From positions 10,501,001-10,565,000 of the forward strand of contig CM041553.1 of NCBI GenBank assembly GCA_023238725.1: a stretch of DNA of 64,000 bases. The letters are read 5' to 3'. How positions within the stretch are numbered: the stretch's first letter is position 1; each line of letters opens with the position of its first letter. This document shows, in pieces, positions 39,787 to 50,318 of the stretch. The translations under genes and the position numbers were made by a program. The notes below the pieces were generated by a model. That model made no database searches and was not told the DNA's origin. It saw only the letters and a list, made by a program, of their open reading frames with translations. This stretch comes from Scortum barcoo. Lineage: Eukaryota > Chordata > Actinopteri > Centrarchiformes > Terapontidae.

Positions 39787-40115
39787 AAGGAGAAGAGCAG
39801 AGCAGAGCAGTGGAGAGGAGAGGAGAAGAGAGCAGAGGAGGGGAAGGGACGGGGGTGGCAGTGTGGTGTCGGAGGAAAGGAGGGGCATGGAGAGGAGAGG
39901 AGAGGAGAGGAGAGGAGGTGTATTGACAAATGGGAGGAGGGGAGAGGGAAACGAGAGGGGAGGATGTCGGGTGTGATGAGAAAAGGAAGAGAGGAGGAGG
40001 AGGAGGAGGAGGAGAGGAGGAAAAGATGGGAAAGGAGAGGCAAGTAGGAGAGGAGGTGCGGAGGGGAGGAAAGAGACCACTGTGACAAAAGGAGGAGAGA
40101 GGGAAGAGGCAGGCC
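39787..40115 (+). repeat. polypurine tract with (GGAGA)n and (AGG)n
   Basis: About 330 bases are almost only A and G on the plus strand, with a pure GGAGA run at 39889-39917 and a pure AGG run at 39991-40020, broken by a few pyrimidine patches (39855-39870, 39918-39930, 39964-39977). The 122-187-residue Ser/Leu/Pro-rich frames on the minus strand here are by-products of this composition. Confidence 0.85.
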
Positions 40116-42226
40116 TGCTGCTGATGTCCAACTGTGGAGTGTCTCTGATAGTGACAAGTTCTCATTGTTCTCCATAGATCTGAGAAACATTTAGTGATAA
40201 AAAGTCACACGGTTCTTAAAGCGGCGTGAGAAAAATAAGCAAACAATAAGCTGAATTGTTGGAGGGCATATTTTTCTTGCCCTTGAATCACTGAACTTTA
40301 CGCTATTTCTAAGGCAGAATATGAGATTTTCTTTTTTTTTCCTCCTTTCAATTACCAACTGCGGCATCCAAATCTGCAGAGCTCTGCTATCTTCAGCAGT
40401 TGCATTTTACTCAAAGACATTTTTACTACTGTCCCCCTAACCTGTAGTGTTGGATGTGGTGACTGCGGGCAGGGCGGGACAGGTGGGATATGCTGAATAA
40501 TGTTCTCTCTCAGACTCAGACCTCCTCTGCCAGCCAAGCGGAGAACATCTTGCCACGCTGCTACAAAGACGGGACACCAGTATCACTTCACCCGATCACA
40601 TTCTGCTGAGGATTTTGAACCCCAACAACTGTAATCCCACTGATAACTCATCTAGAATCTGTGAGTCACCAGGTACCTTTTATTTAACAAAAAAAATTGC
40701 AGCCTATAAGATGTGTTTAAGATTTAACATCTGTACTGCCATGTGCACAGCAAACGCATGGAATCGGTCGCTGGCAATGAAACGTAAAGAGAAGGGAATT
40801 AAAACTTACGTGGCCTCCCTCCATATCTCCACCACTCCTCCGTGATGGCATCATGCCTGCTTGCGTGGAGTTCAAAAGCCCTCAAGGAGCATTTCATGTC
40901 CTTTCCGCTTTGGCTTCAAGGCTTCAAGTGCAACACGCCTCTGTTCAATGTAATCAATTTGCATTGGAGTGTATGTAGGCGTGCACATGAATTCAAACAT
41001 TGTGCAGATACTTCATGAGCACGCACACTCATAGGGGAAAGCACACGCACACACACACTCTCACTCACACAAGCCCAGCTACAGGCCTATTGAATAGCAG
41101 GCGAGAGAACACAGGGGAACATTTGTTGAAGGAGTCGGTCAGAGATAACGAACATCATATTAATGAATGCCTCACTCATTCTCCCTGCTCCTCCCTCGCT
41201 GTTTTGCAGGACTCTCTTCCCTCCCGCGCCTCTTTCGCTGCTCTCTCTGTCTCTCTCGACGCATGCCCCCTCTCTCTCACTTCCCCTCTCCATCCCTCTC
41301 AGTTGTCTCTCTCTGTCGCCGCTTCGCCTCCGATCCCTCTCTTTCCCCCTCTCTCTCTCTCGCCCCCTCTCTCTCGCGCTCTTTTGCTATTTTCTGCTCC
41401 TCAGTAACTCAGGGACCCCCACCACCTCTACTGCCGCGCCACCGTCCTCTCTCTCTCTTTCTTCTCTATAAACTTTGTGCTGTCAGGCAATTAATCATTT
41501 TTTTTCCAGAGGACTCGTTATTTTTTATAAGGGAGCGGCTGATGTCAGATACGGGCACCCGGTCCTGTGCCAGCTGGAAATGACATCACCCATCTCTCCC
41601 CTCTTTCCCTCTCTCTTTATCACCTCCTCTGCCTCCATTCCTCCCCCATGCCTTTCCCCTGCATTTTTTTTCTCTCTCTCTCTCTCTCTCCATCCATGCG
41701 TCCATCTTCATCCACTTGTGTGTGTCTCTGCCGCTTGCTCAGAAATGCAAATGTACAGAATCCCTCTCACTTCTTTGAGTCACTTCATCGCCATAACTGT
41801 TAATCAAAGGGAGAGATAGCTATAAGTGAAACACTAAATGCAAATTCAGTTACGAAAACACGCACAAATGTATCATGTGTAGAGAAAAAAGAAGATTCTC
41901 ATTGGATCTTTTTTTTTTCTAGATAGGCAAATGTGGCTTTCACACTTGCTCTCCCCTTCGTTCTTTCCTTTCTCTGTCTCCTTATTCCTCAGTGACGGTA
42001 CACTGAAGTCTTCATTCCGACTACGAGTGCAATTTTACCTGCACCGCTACTCTAAAGAACCACGATGCAGCTGTGCAGGGGCAGCGGCCGACTTTAACAG
42101 GCTTCTCTGTCTCTCTCTCCGTCCCCCTGCTCGCTCCCTCTTACAGCACTCTTCTCGCCTGTGATCAGATAGGAGCTTTATTCTTCCGCTCGAATGCAAA
42201 GTGCAGCTGTTTGCTTTGCTCGCTGC

Positions 42227-42261
<35 letters not shown>
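42227..42261. repeat. (GA)n microsatellite
   Basis: GA run with one GG interruption. Confidence 0.9.
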
Positions 42262-42365
42262 CGAGCAGAGGCCTGCGGGAGGGTCACGTTGCTATTGTTG
42301 CCATGCAGCAACAAAAGTTTTGACAGCAACTTGCAAGTTACTGGCCAACAATGGTTAGCTAGCTT

Positions 42366-42389
42366 GAGATCAGATAGGAGATCAGATAG
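42366..42389. repeat. 12-bp tandem duplication, two copies
   Basis: GAGATCAGATAG occurs twice in a row, followed by a partial third unit AAGATAG. Confidence 0.95.
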
Positions 42390-43271
42390 AAGATAGAGTT
42401 AAGGAGGATGAGGGGACACTGAGGGAAGTTTCCAAAGTAAACTAAAGAGTTGTTTATTTCATTTGTAACATCATAAATGATGGTCTAGTGTATCATAAAG
42501 TAATTTTAGTTATTTTAGTTTTGGAGACACAAAAGTAATTGTAGTTAGTAATTGTAAGTAAGTAATAGTTAGTAATTTTTTCAGCAAAAATATCAAAGAT
42601 TCACTGACTCAAGCTTCTTGAATATGAATATTTTCTCATTTATTAGTCCTCTATGATAGTAAAGTGAATATCTTTGGGTTTTGGAGAAAAACAAGCAATT
42701 TGGATATGTCAACTTGGGTTTCGGGAAATATCACTGGGTTTAATTATTTTCTGTTCTAGAATGAATGTTTAATCATTTAATTGAGAAAATAATCTGCAGA
42801 TTGATCGATAATATTTTTGTTGAGATAAATCTCTCAGCATGTTAGTTGTAGTATGAACAGCTGTGACAAAATGTTTATCAGATGCAATCTACAGAGGAGC
42901 TTATTAACTTATGTGACCTTTACTTTACAGTCTTTTACAATTGGTTCCACATATTTCTCTATATTGGACTTTTTCAAAACACAAAAAATACATCTCAGCA
43001 CAACAGTTACTCTCAAATCCAAAATGTACTGATGCAGCCAAAACATGTGATACACATTTCAGGATCAACTTGAGTCACCAATCACATAATAGTCACACTT
43101 TGTCATTCATATTATACTGACCATAGAAAAGCCTGACAACAGGTTCATCTCAGTTAAGATTCTAAGATTGCAACGCAAATTCATTTCTGTATTGCTTGAA
43201 TTGTGCTGTCTCACAGTTTATGTCACAGAGATGAATCAGAATTAATGGATTCTGGCTACAGATATATAAAT

Positions 43272-43574
43272 TCAACAGTGCCAGCCAACCTTGTCTTCTG
43301 CATTTAGCCAGAAGTTCTCATCACCATCACACCTTCTTTCTTCCTGCAATACACCTTGGAAAGAAGCGCGTGTCTGATCTGATCCAACCCTGGCAGTCCT
43401 CTGCAGACATGTCCAGACTTCCAGCATTGATTTTGTCACAGAGGGATGTCTGAACAGGTAGACAGAGGTCATAAACTCCATGAGGAACAGATTCCTTCTG
43501 TGGCACTGAGGAGTGGAGAGTAAGGTGAAAGGAATCGTGACACCGCATGGATCCTGGGATGAGCTACAAACCAT
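43272..43574 (-). pseudogene. decayed transposase-like ORF fragment
   Basis: Two overlapping minus-strand frames together read as one broken protein. In one frame the segment EDCQGWIRSDTRFFPRC (about 43349-43401) is followed shortly by a stop. In the next frame the reading continues as RCDGDENFWL. From memory, fish repeat-encoded ORFs carry a motif of this form (DCxGWIRH..R.FFPRC...CDVDENLWP), so I read this as the C-terminal piece of a DNA-transposon-type repeat ORF with a frameshift and stops. Repeat-derived sequence may continue to about 43740. The superfamily is not certain. It is not a functional gene. Confidence 0.45.
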
Positions 43575-44465
43575 CTGTGACTAGAAGAGATGGCGAAACG
43601 CCACATCTTCCCATGCAATTACAAAATATTCTGGATTCTGCAGCACCTGCCCCTTTCCTTATCTGCCCCCTTCTCTTCACCTGGCAGCAGTCTCATAGAG
43701 GTCATTGTGAAATGCAAAGACGAGCTTCGTGACCCAGGTTGGACTTCATGCATTTAAAAATCTCTTTAATTTTTTAGGTTTTGAATCTACATTTAACAGT
43801 TTTGACAATGGTATGTAAACATATGCAAAATAAAATGTAAACACCCAGAGATTTGGTGGTGGTGGAGTTTTAGAGAGAAAATGGTCACCAAATGCATTTT
43901 GGGTAAAAGTGATGCATAGATTAGTCCACACTGAATTCTGCTGTCTTGACTGTGTGAAGACTTCAAAAAAATGAACTCATTACAAGTTGTAAAAAGTACT
44001 GTGAGGTACTTCCAGAAGAGTCATTCGACAAATTCTGCCACCAAGACCAGCAAGTCTGAGAATGTTTCCATGATTGAGCTGCTACAGAGCGAATGAACTG
44101 TGGTTTAACAAGACTGCAACGAGTAGTGATTGTTTCACGGTGCATTGGCTTTAATATTCCAACATGCGTTTCATTTCAGCAGCAAATGTGTGTGTGTGTG
44201 TGTGCATGCATGTGTGTACCAGAGAGAGAGGTAGAGAGAGTTTGCATGAAACGGACTGTCTTCTGTCATTCATTAATAATCACTTCATTCATCCAGTGTT
44301 TTTTTCAGCTTTTTGGGATCATATGTGTGTTTGTCTTATTAATATGACATTCAGTCTGACTTCTAAAATATTGCTTTCGCTACCATTCTAGAGCGTTTCT
44401 TTTTCTCCAGCAGGTCATTAGACCTTACACAAGCCACTTATACATCTATTACTGGGCCATTAACA

Positions 44466-44467
<2 letters not shown>

Positions 44468-44520
<53 letters not shown>

Positions 44521-44522
44521 AC
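44468..44522. repeat. compound (CT)n(CA)n microsatellite
   Basis: About 14 CT units joined directly to about 14 CA units. Confidence 0.95.
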
Positions 44523-45949
44523 GTACTGCTGCTGGAGAGATCCACTGACACCACCTGTTTTGCTGTGACATATCAGTACACATATTGCTGTTTGCCATGA
44601 TACCTACCTCAATGTCCAATTATATTGATTTTTTTTTTTAAAACAGTGTTTGATTTCCATAGCTGCCACTATATGTTATACATGATCCTGCTTTTTCTTG
44701 CATTGCATTGCTGGTATGTACTGGTAAACACATACACTGGTACATACTGGTATATTATGCATACTGTTATGTATAGAAGTTTCGAGGGAAACATCTGACT
44801 GAAAAAAATGAAAGAAAACACTTTTATTTATTTATTTATCAGATTAACTTCAATGATGTTTCATAGGTGTATTTTCAACCCTATTTGAAGTAATATTATT
44901 TGTCAGGTAGCTGAATTGAGTCAATAGAGGCTGTATCACCTGAGTAGGCATGATATTTAAAAGACAGACAGAAAGCTTTTTTGCACCAGTGAGAGTGAAT
45001 GCACCAAAGTAAACTAGATTTGCCATTTCCTCTCCCGTGCCCCTGGGTCAGAACCAGGGAATTACACCAAGTGGCCGGATACACAGAAACCCATGTCCAA
45101 TGTAATGCAGTACACTTCACAATGCAGTGCATAAATATCCTCTGTGATTACAGTCCTTATGGTCATTTTTCACTGAGAGTGTGTTAAGGTAATGAAGCTG
45201 GACTGCATCATATTGGAGGGTGTTTGGATTTATAGTAATTCCAGTATAAAAACAAACATGGTCACCACTGCACTGACTATGAGAAGTTTTACACAGGTAA
45301 TAGTAATGTTTATTGAACATTACATTCATCAGAAAGTGCTGAGGTGTAACTACATGGGGAGATAAGGAGACATGACACCCCCTGCTGAATTCTCATAAAT
45401 CATTTGTCCCCCGCAAGTAACTTTACATAGCGTCTGCTATGTTCTCACCCCTCCCAGAACGCATGAGAGAGAGAATCAGAGACAGCTCTGCAGTCCTTAG
45501 TGCAGACGTCACACATCTTCATACTTTTAACAAATACTAGGTCCAGCTGCAGACTACTAACTTAATCAGGGAAATATTCACTTGGCTATCTGATATTGGC
45601 TGTTTGTTGTGAGACTGAAACACATTTCCGATGGAATAATAAGTAAATGTAGTAAACTAAAAAATAGTAGCAGGAATTGAAATAATATCTCTAATCTTAG
45701 TGGTTTCTGGAGAGCAGTCATGTAATTCTCCGTCTGTCAACTTTTGCAATTCAGAATGCCCTGAAAACCTGGCTAAGAAACGGGTTTAGTCAACCTAATG
45801 TTCAAACTGTGTTTGGATTTTCAGTGCAACCTGTAGCCTGTTTCCTCTACAAAACAACATTCAATGCACTGGAGTCCAACCAAAAAGAAGACTTTCATGT
45901 TGATACATTGGAGGCAGTGCCTCATTCTAACCAGAAAATAAGTGAGGGG

Positions 45950-46024
45950 TGCCCACAGTTTTAGACATTGAAAACCCCTGATTTAACTTTTATCAGGGGT
46001 TTTCAATGTCTAAAACTGTGGGCA
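45950..46024. repeat. perfect inverted repeat, 33-bp stem with 9-nt loop
   Basis: The left arm 45950-45982 (TGCCCACAG...CCCCTGAT) is the exact reverse complement of the right arm 45992-46024 (ATCAGGGG...CTGTGGGCA), separated by 45983-45991. Beyond the perfect stem a further AGTGAGG/CCTCACT pair can form with an asymmetric bulge (left about 45941-45947, right about 46036-46042). CAGGGG at the inner ends resembles hAT-type termini pointing outwards, so two adjacent element ends are one explanation. It lies about 0.7 kb upstream of the tusc3 start codon. Confidence 0.9.
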
Positions 46025-46624
46025 AAACCAAGGCACCTCACTCCCGCCTTAGTTTATTTGACTCAGTTCCTGAATGGCGATGTGATCATGCTTGTGTTAT
46101 ATGATCCCATAGGGACTCAACCACTGAGCCAAGATAACCTGATGTTGCTGTCTGACATAACTTCAGATTACACCAAATACATAAAAACAAGGTCTGTCCT
46201 AAGCTATTTATTAGTTTCTGACTCTATGAAAATGGGAAAACAAATAAAACCAAACTGCTTTTTCTCTGAACTATGTCTTTAACAACACACACATTTAGAC
46301 AATGTTATCTTCCCTTGAACATATAATATTGTTTTTCATTTCCATTCACCGAGGCTCCCCTGAAACAGTTGAAACCTTAAACCTGAACCTGAGCGCCCCT
46401 GGTCTGCCTGCCACTCTGAAAACCTGAGCTGAATTCATCATCTGTGACAAGGGGCGATAACCTCTTTTGTTGTTGTTTTTTAGCACACTGCTACTGTTTA
46501 AATCAGGATTACAGACTCCCCTAAAGGTAAAATGAAAAGTATGACCTCCACGTGTAAATGTACAGTAGTGTGCTGGGGTAAATTTATGTAAGCCTAAAAA
46601 AAAAAAAAAAACTACAAAACCCAG

Positions 46625-46720
46625 AGACTTCCGCATTATAATCCCCTCTCCGCTGATTGGTCGGCTCATAATCCAATCCCTCGGCAGAGACGTGTCTCTC
46701 GGTCAGAGCATCCTTCCGTC
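46625..46720 (+). promoter_or_regulatory. tusc3: compact tusc3 proximal promoter / 5' leader
   Basis: Within 95 bases upstream of the ATG there is an ETS-type ACTTCCG (46627-46633), an inverted CCAAT box ATTGG (46656-46660), a direct CCAAT (46673-46677) and a short inverted repeat GAGAC-gt-GTCTC around an ACGTG core (about 46687-46698). ETS plus paired CCAAT motifs without a TATA box is the usual layout of broadly expressed secretory-pathway genes. The transcription start is not determined. Sequence further upstream turns AT-rich, with an A tract near 46596-46611. Confidence 0.5.
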
Positions 46721-46825
46721 ATGGCGCCTGTTTGGGCTAAATCCTTCGCCAGCCTGCCGGTCCTGTCTGTTTTCTTCCTCCTGGTGCTATGTCTGCCGCC
46801 CGGGGGAGGACAAAAGAAGAAGGAG
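46721..46825 (+). CDS. tusc3: tumor suppressor candidate 3 (OST3/OST6-family OST subunit), exon 1 (partial gene)
   Basis: An ATG at 46721 in good context (CCGTCATGG) opens 35 codons ending GAG, followed directly by GTAATG as splice donor (GT at 46826-46827). The peptide starts MAPVWAKSF. It has a hydrophobic signal-sequence core at about residues 12-25 (Leu, Val, Phe, Cys rich) and ends PPGGGQKKKE. Human TUSC3 ends its signal-peptide region in GGGQKKKE at the same exon boundary. MAGT1 has the related QRKKE, so MAGT1 is the main alternative; the GGG and the neighbouring sgcz favour tusc3. TUSC3 is a subunit of the STT3B oligosaccharyltransferase in the ER membrane, with a lumenal thioredoxin-like domain (CxxC) that aids N-glycosylation of cysteine-rich clients. 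That domain is encoded downstream; exon 2 was not found before 64000. The signal sequence differs from the mammalian one, as expected for a cleaved peptide. Confidence 0.88.
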
Positions 46826-46831
46826 GTAATG
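46823..46831 (+). other. tusc3: splice donor of tusc3 exon 1
   Basis: GAG|GTAATG follows codon 35 in phase 0. This is the known position of the exon 1/2 boundary after QKKKE in the TUSC3/MAGT1 family. The donor is acceptable, though position +5 lacks the usual G. Confidence 0.8.
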
Positions 46832-49196
46832 CTTCAACCGCTCAAATGAAGATTTCACCGAGTGTTGCTGTGCTGTGTAATGAGAGGAGTGTGTAAGATG
46901 AATCTGCCGGTGTACGTCAAGGTAGCGTGGTTTAGTGAGAGCAGACCGGAAGTGTGTTTGAGGGATGCTCTAGTTATCTCGTATGTGGTGGACAATAAAC
47001 GGCGCCTGTGTGATGTAGGTAAAGGTGACAGTATTTACGAGTTTGATTTTTTTTATGTTTAGTAGTTGACTTATTCCTGTGTGGTTAAGCTTTGCTAACT
47101 TTCTGTGTAATTTGACAAACGTACACCAATACTACAGGCATAGCAAGCCAAAGTAGTTAATGTAAAGTCTGTAACATACTGTAAAAGTCTATTTGGTCGA
47201 GGGACACTACTCAAAGATCCTACGTGTTTATGATAACACTTCAATAATACTTTTTAGTACTTTAGATTATTCCACTGCCCCATAATATAGTCGCTAACGG
47301 GGGTTTTATTTTGAAACTCGCCCATACAGGAAGTGTGTTTTGTTTCCCGGTCGCTTCACAGCGTCAGACAATGCTGGTGAGAAACCACAAAAGATTGCTG
47401 CATGCTAGCTGCATCAGGTCTCTGTAGTGCACCGGAACAGCCTTTACCTCATTACACTGCAGTGTTTTTTTTATTTAAGATGACTGTAGGTTTGTTTCAG
47501 CTGAAGCGGAAGTGTGGAGGAAGCTCTTGTGGCTTGTTTGATCGACCTGCCACTTGTCGTCTACTCACCTGCTCTGTGTTGAATCTACTCAAGTGACTAC
47601 TCAAATGCTCTTGGTTTCATCAGCAATTTGCTTTTTTTGTAATAATCATCGCTCACACATATGTGCTGCTGTGCTGTGTCACAGCAACATGAGTGTATTG
47701 TTTTGTATGGGAGGCCTATGAGATGTATTTGTAACCCTGACAGGATGGAGGTGCAAATGTGCACTTTGTTATGACTAAGCAGCGGTCATCTTTGTGATTT
47801 TTTTTTTTTTCCTCTTTGATTTGTTCATGCATGCAGTGATCTTTTAAAATAATTTAAAGCAAAGCCACCATATCTTCCACAATGTAGTACTATATCAAGT
47901 ATGTTTATAAGTTGCATGAAACTGCATCTTTGTTTTATTTAGTTATGTGCTGGTCATTGCTGCATTTTGTTATCTATCGATACATTTTCTTTATTTAAAA
48001 TTCTAAACATTATTACGATGAATTTTATTACTACAGGTTACCTGGCACTTTTACAAATACTGTACTATCCAAGTTAACGTTTTACTCTGGGAATTGCAGA
48101 TTGATGACACAACGCGAACTAGAGATCAACTTATGAGCTTTTCTGGAGCTCTCAACCATCTCACGTAGACCACGAGATGAGTTTGTCACTCTGTATTATT
48201 CACAGCCTCTGTCCAATTACACCACAGAGAGGCTCACCAGCAGAGCAGTCGTCTCACAGTAAACAGCTTACACGTCAAGCGTCATGTTTTATCGGCGTGA
48301 CTGACGTTTTAGCGCCTTTTAATGGCGTCTTACATGAAGTTTGTTTGTGATTATAAAACAGTGTGCCTCCTCGTCACACTTTGGTAATGGAAGTCCTCGC
48401 GCACTGTAGGCAACCTACCCAGCGTGGCCGATGACAGCACTGTTAGCAGGGATTCAGACAGAAAACAGCCAAGCGATAAAACAATGCGGGGGGGGGCTGC
48501 GATGATTAACGGTGAGACAATGAAATATTCCAGAGCACTCGGTTTCACGTCAAAACACTGCACAGAGGTTTGTGATATTTCAGACAAGATTTTATACTCA
48601 GGAAAATAATCATGCCACAAGATATTTTATCTTCTATCACAGCAATTGCAGGATAAACTGAAGAAATACAGTGTTCATGTTACATATGATTGTCCAATGC
48701 TGCAGTTTGGAGTTGCATTGCATTGTGTCATAGCAAAAATTGAGACTGGCTAAACATTTGCTGGACGACCCTGTGTCGTTTTGCCCCCTGTGCAGTGGAG
48801 GCCAATGGTTTATGATGAAGTGGTTCAGGGGCAGTTAAACCAAACTCACCAGCAGTCAGTTCCTGAGCTGAGAGCGTCACACAGTCCATAAAAAGGCTGA
48901 AGAACAAGGTGTACATCACGCCATCCTGCTCTCCTTTTCCATCACTCTTCTTCCTGAAGTTAGGTTTGTAGTTTTAAGACAGCGCTACATTTTAGTTGAT
49001 CTTTGTAGCGCACCATGCTTTTATCTTGTATACAGTGATTTAGTGAATAAAAAGGTCTTCAACTGTCAATGCGAGTTTCGGCTTGGGGGTGCTCAAATAG
49101 TTGTTTTAATGTTTTGATATCTCTATCTATCCTAACCAAGCCTCAGTGCTGTTGTAACTTTACGTCAGCGCCACCTCGCCTTCACCTTTCTTCTCA

Positions 49197-49425
49197 GCTG
49201 ACTTAGCAAATGAATGGAAAAACTGATTGAGTGGACAAATTGCAGAATGAATAAATGAAGGATTGCATGGCCAAACGCACGGCAGGTGAACAAATATTTG
49301 AATGAATGAAAGAAGAATATTGAATATGTCAACAAATGGACGAAAGAAAGCGCCGACTGAGCGGTGGAATAAATGAACAGATTAATCGCTGGTGAAAAAG
49401 CATTTGGATGAATAATTGAGACTGA
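49197..49425. repeat. degenerate GAATGAATG-type tract
   Basis: About 230 bases dominated by GAATGAA, AATGGA, AATAAATGAA and similar units without a clean period. It looks like an old (GAAT)n/(ATGG)n minisatellite worn down by point mutation. A similar degenerate TTCAGTCA-like tract lies at 55040-55130. Confidence 0.55.
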
Positions 49426-50276
49426 CATATTTGCTGGCCTAGTGCGCTGTAAACATTTTGTCCATCACTAATTTCGATGTCCTCATGTCCTGCGAGGTCT
49501 GTGTGTGTGTGTGTGTGATGAATGGGTCACATCCACTGGAGTGAAGATATGTGAGAATGAGCTCACATCTCTAACTTCTTCTCCTTTAAAATTGAAGAGA
49601 GGAGATATTTGCTCATAATACAATAAAATCTAGCCACATTCTTTCTCATAACAGCTCAGCTCAGTTAAATCACTTTTTTTTATGACGATTTAACGTGTAT
49701 ATATACATTTATGTCTTGCAGATTGAAACATAACAAGCTGAGGGACGTTGATGCAGGCAGAGACCATTAAAATGCAGGGACTGCTTTTGTCTGTAGATGA
49801 ATAAATTGTAATATCTTCTGCAGTTGCAGTGAAGAGTTTAAAACTTTCACTTTTTTACACTTATTAAGGAATACTCTCTTGAATTCCCATTTTTACCCTT
49901 TTCACCCAGGGACAGTCTGCTGACATCATTGCTTATTTTCAGCTATGCCTTGCTTCACATTCACAAAATTACACCAGGGAGCTGCCCATTATAGCCACAG
50001 TCTGCTTTTAGGCACTGACCGGCTCAAGGACACCTCTACATTATCTAATGAATGACGGAGAGAAGTTTCTAAAAAATCACTTAACCGGCTGAAATGTATC
50101 CAGCTATTATTAGTTTGCTTTCCCCCGCCATTGACATTGCCGCTATCTTTCAAACCCTGAATATTCACTTCAGTATTTTGTCCAGCAACGTTTAACTTTG
50201 GTCCGTCCTGTCTCAGAGACCAGAGTGTGAGTCTGTACAGAGTGGCAGACAGGGAGCCGTTCACACGTTCTTCCTC

Positions 50277-50279
<3 letters not shown>

Positions 50280-50313
<34 letters not shown>
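50280..50313. repeat. (CA)n microsatellite
   Basis: About 16 pure units. Confidence 0.95.

Positions 50314-50318
<5 letters not shown>

Larger units (their letters stand above)
39180..46620. other. sgcz-tusc3 divergent intergenic spacer
   Basis: The spacer between the two 5' ends holds GA-rich sequence (39196-39405), the polypurine block at 39787-40115, pyrimidine-rich stretches at 41205-41480 and 41580-41710, (GA)n at 42227-42261, AT-rich unique sequence at 42400-43250, a transposase-like relic at 43272-43574, (CT)n(CA)n at 44468-44522 and the perfect inverted repeat at 45950-46024. I found no exon of another gene in it. Enhancers for either gene may lie here, but none can be named from sequence alone. 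Confidence 0.6.

Noticed and set aside
39627..40190. Minus-strand open frame of 187 codons
   Set aside because: Ser/Leu/Pro low-complexity translation of the polypurine block; overlapping long frames in other phases show that composition, not coding, keeps it open.
48090..48330. CpG-bearing stretch with possible gene-like minus-strand frame nearby
   Set aside because: No splice-consistent exon or known protein similarity; left as unassigned intron.
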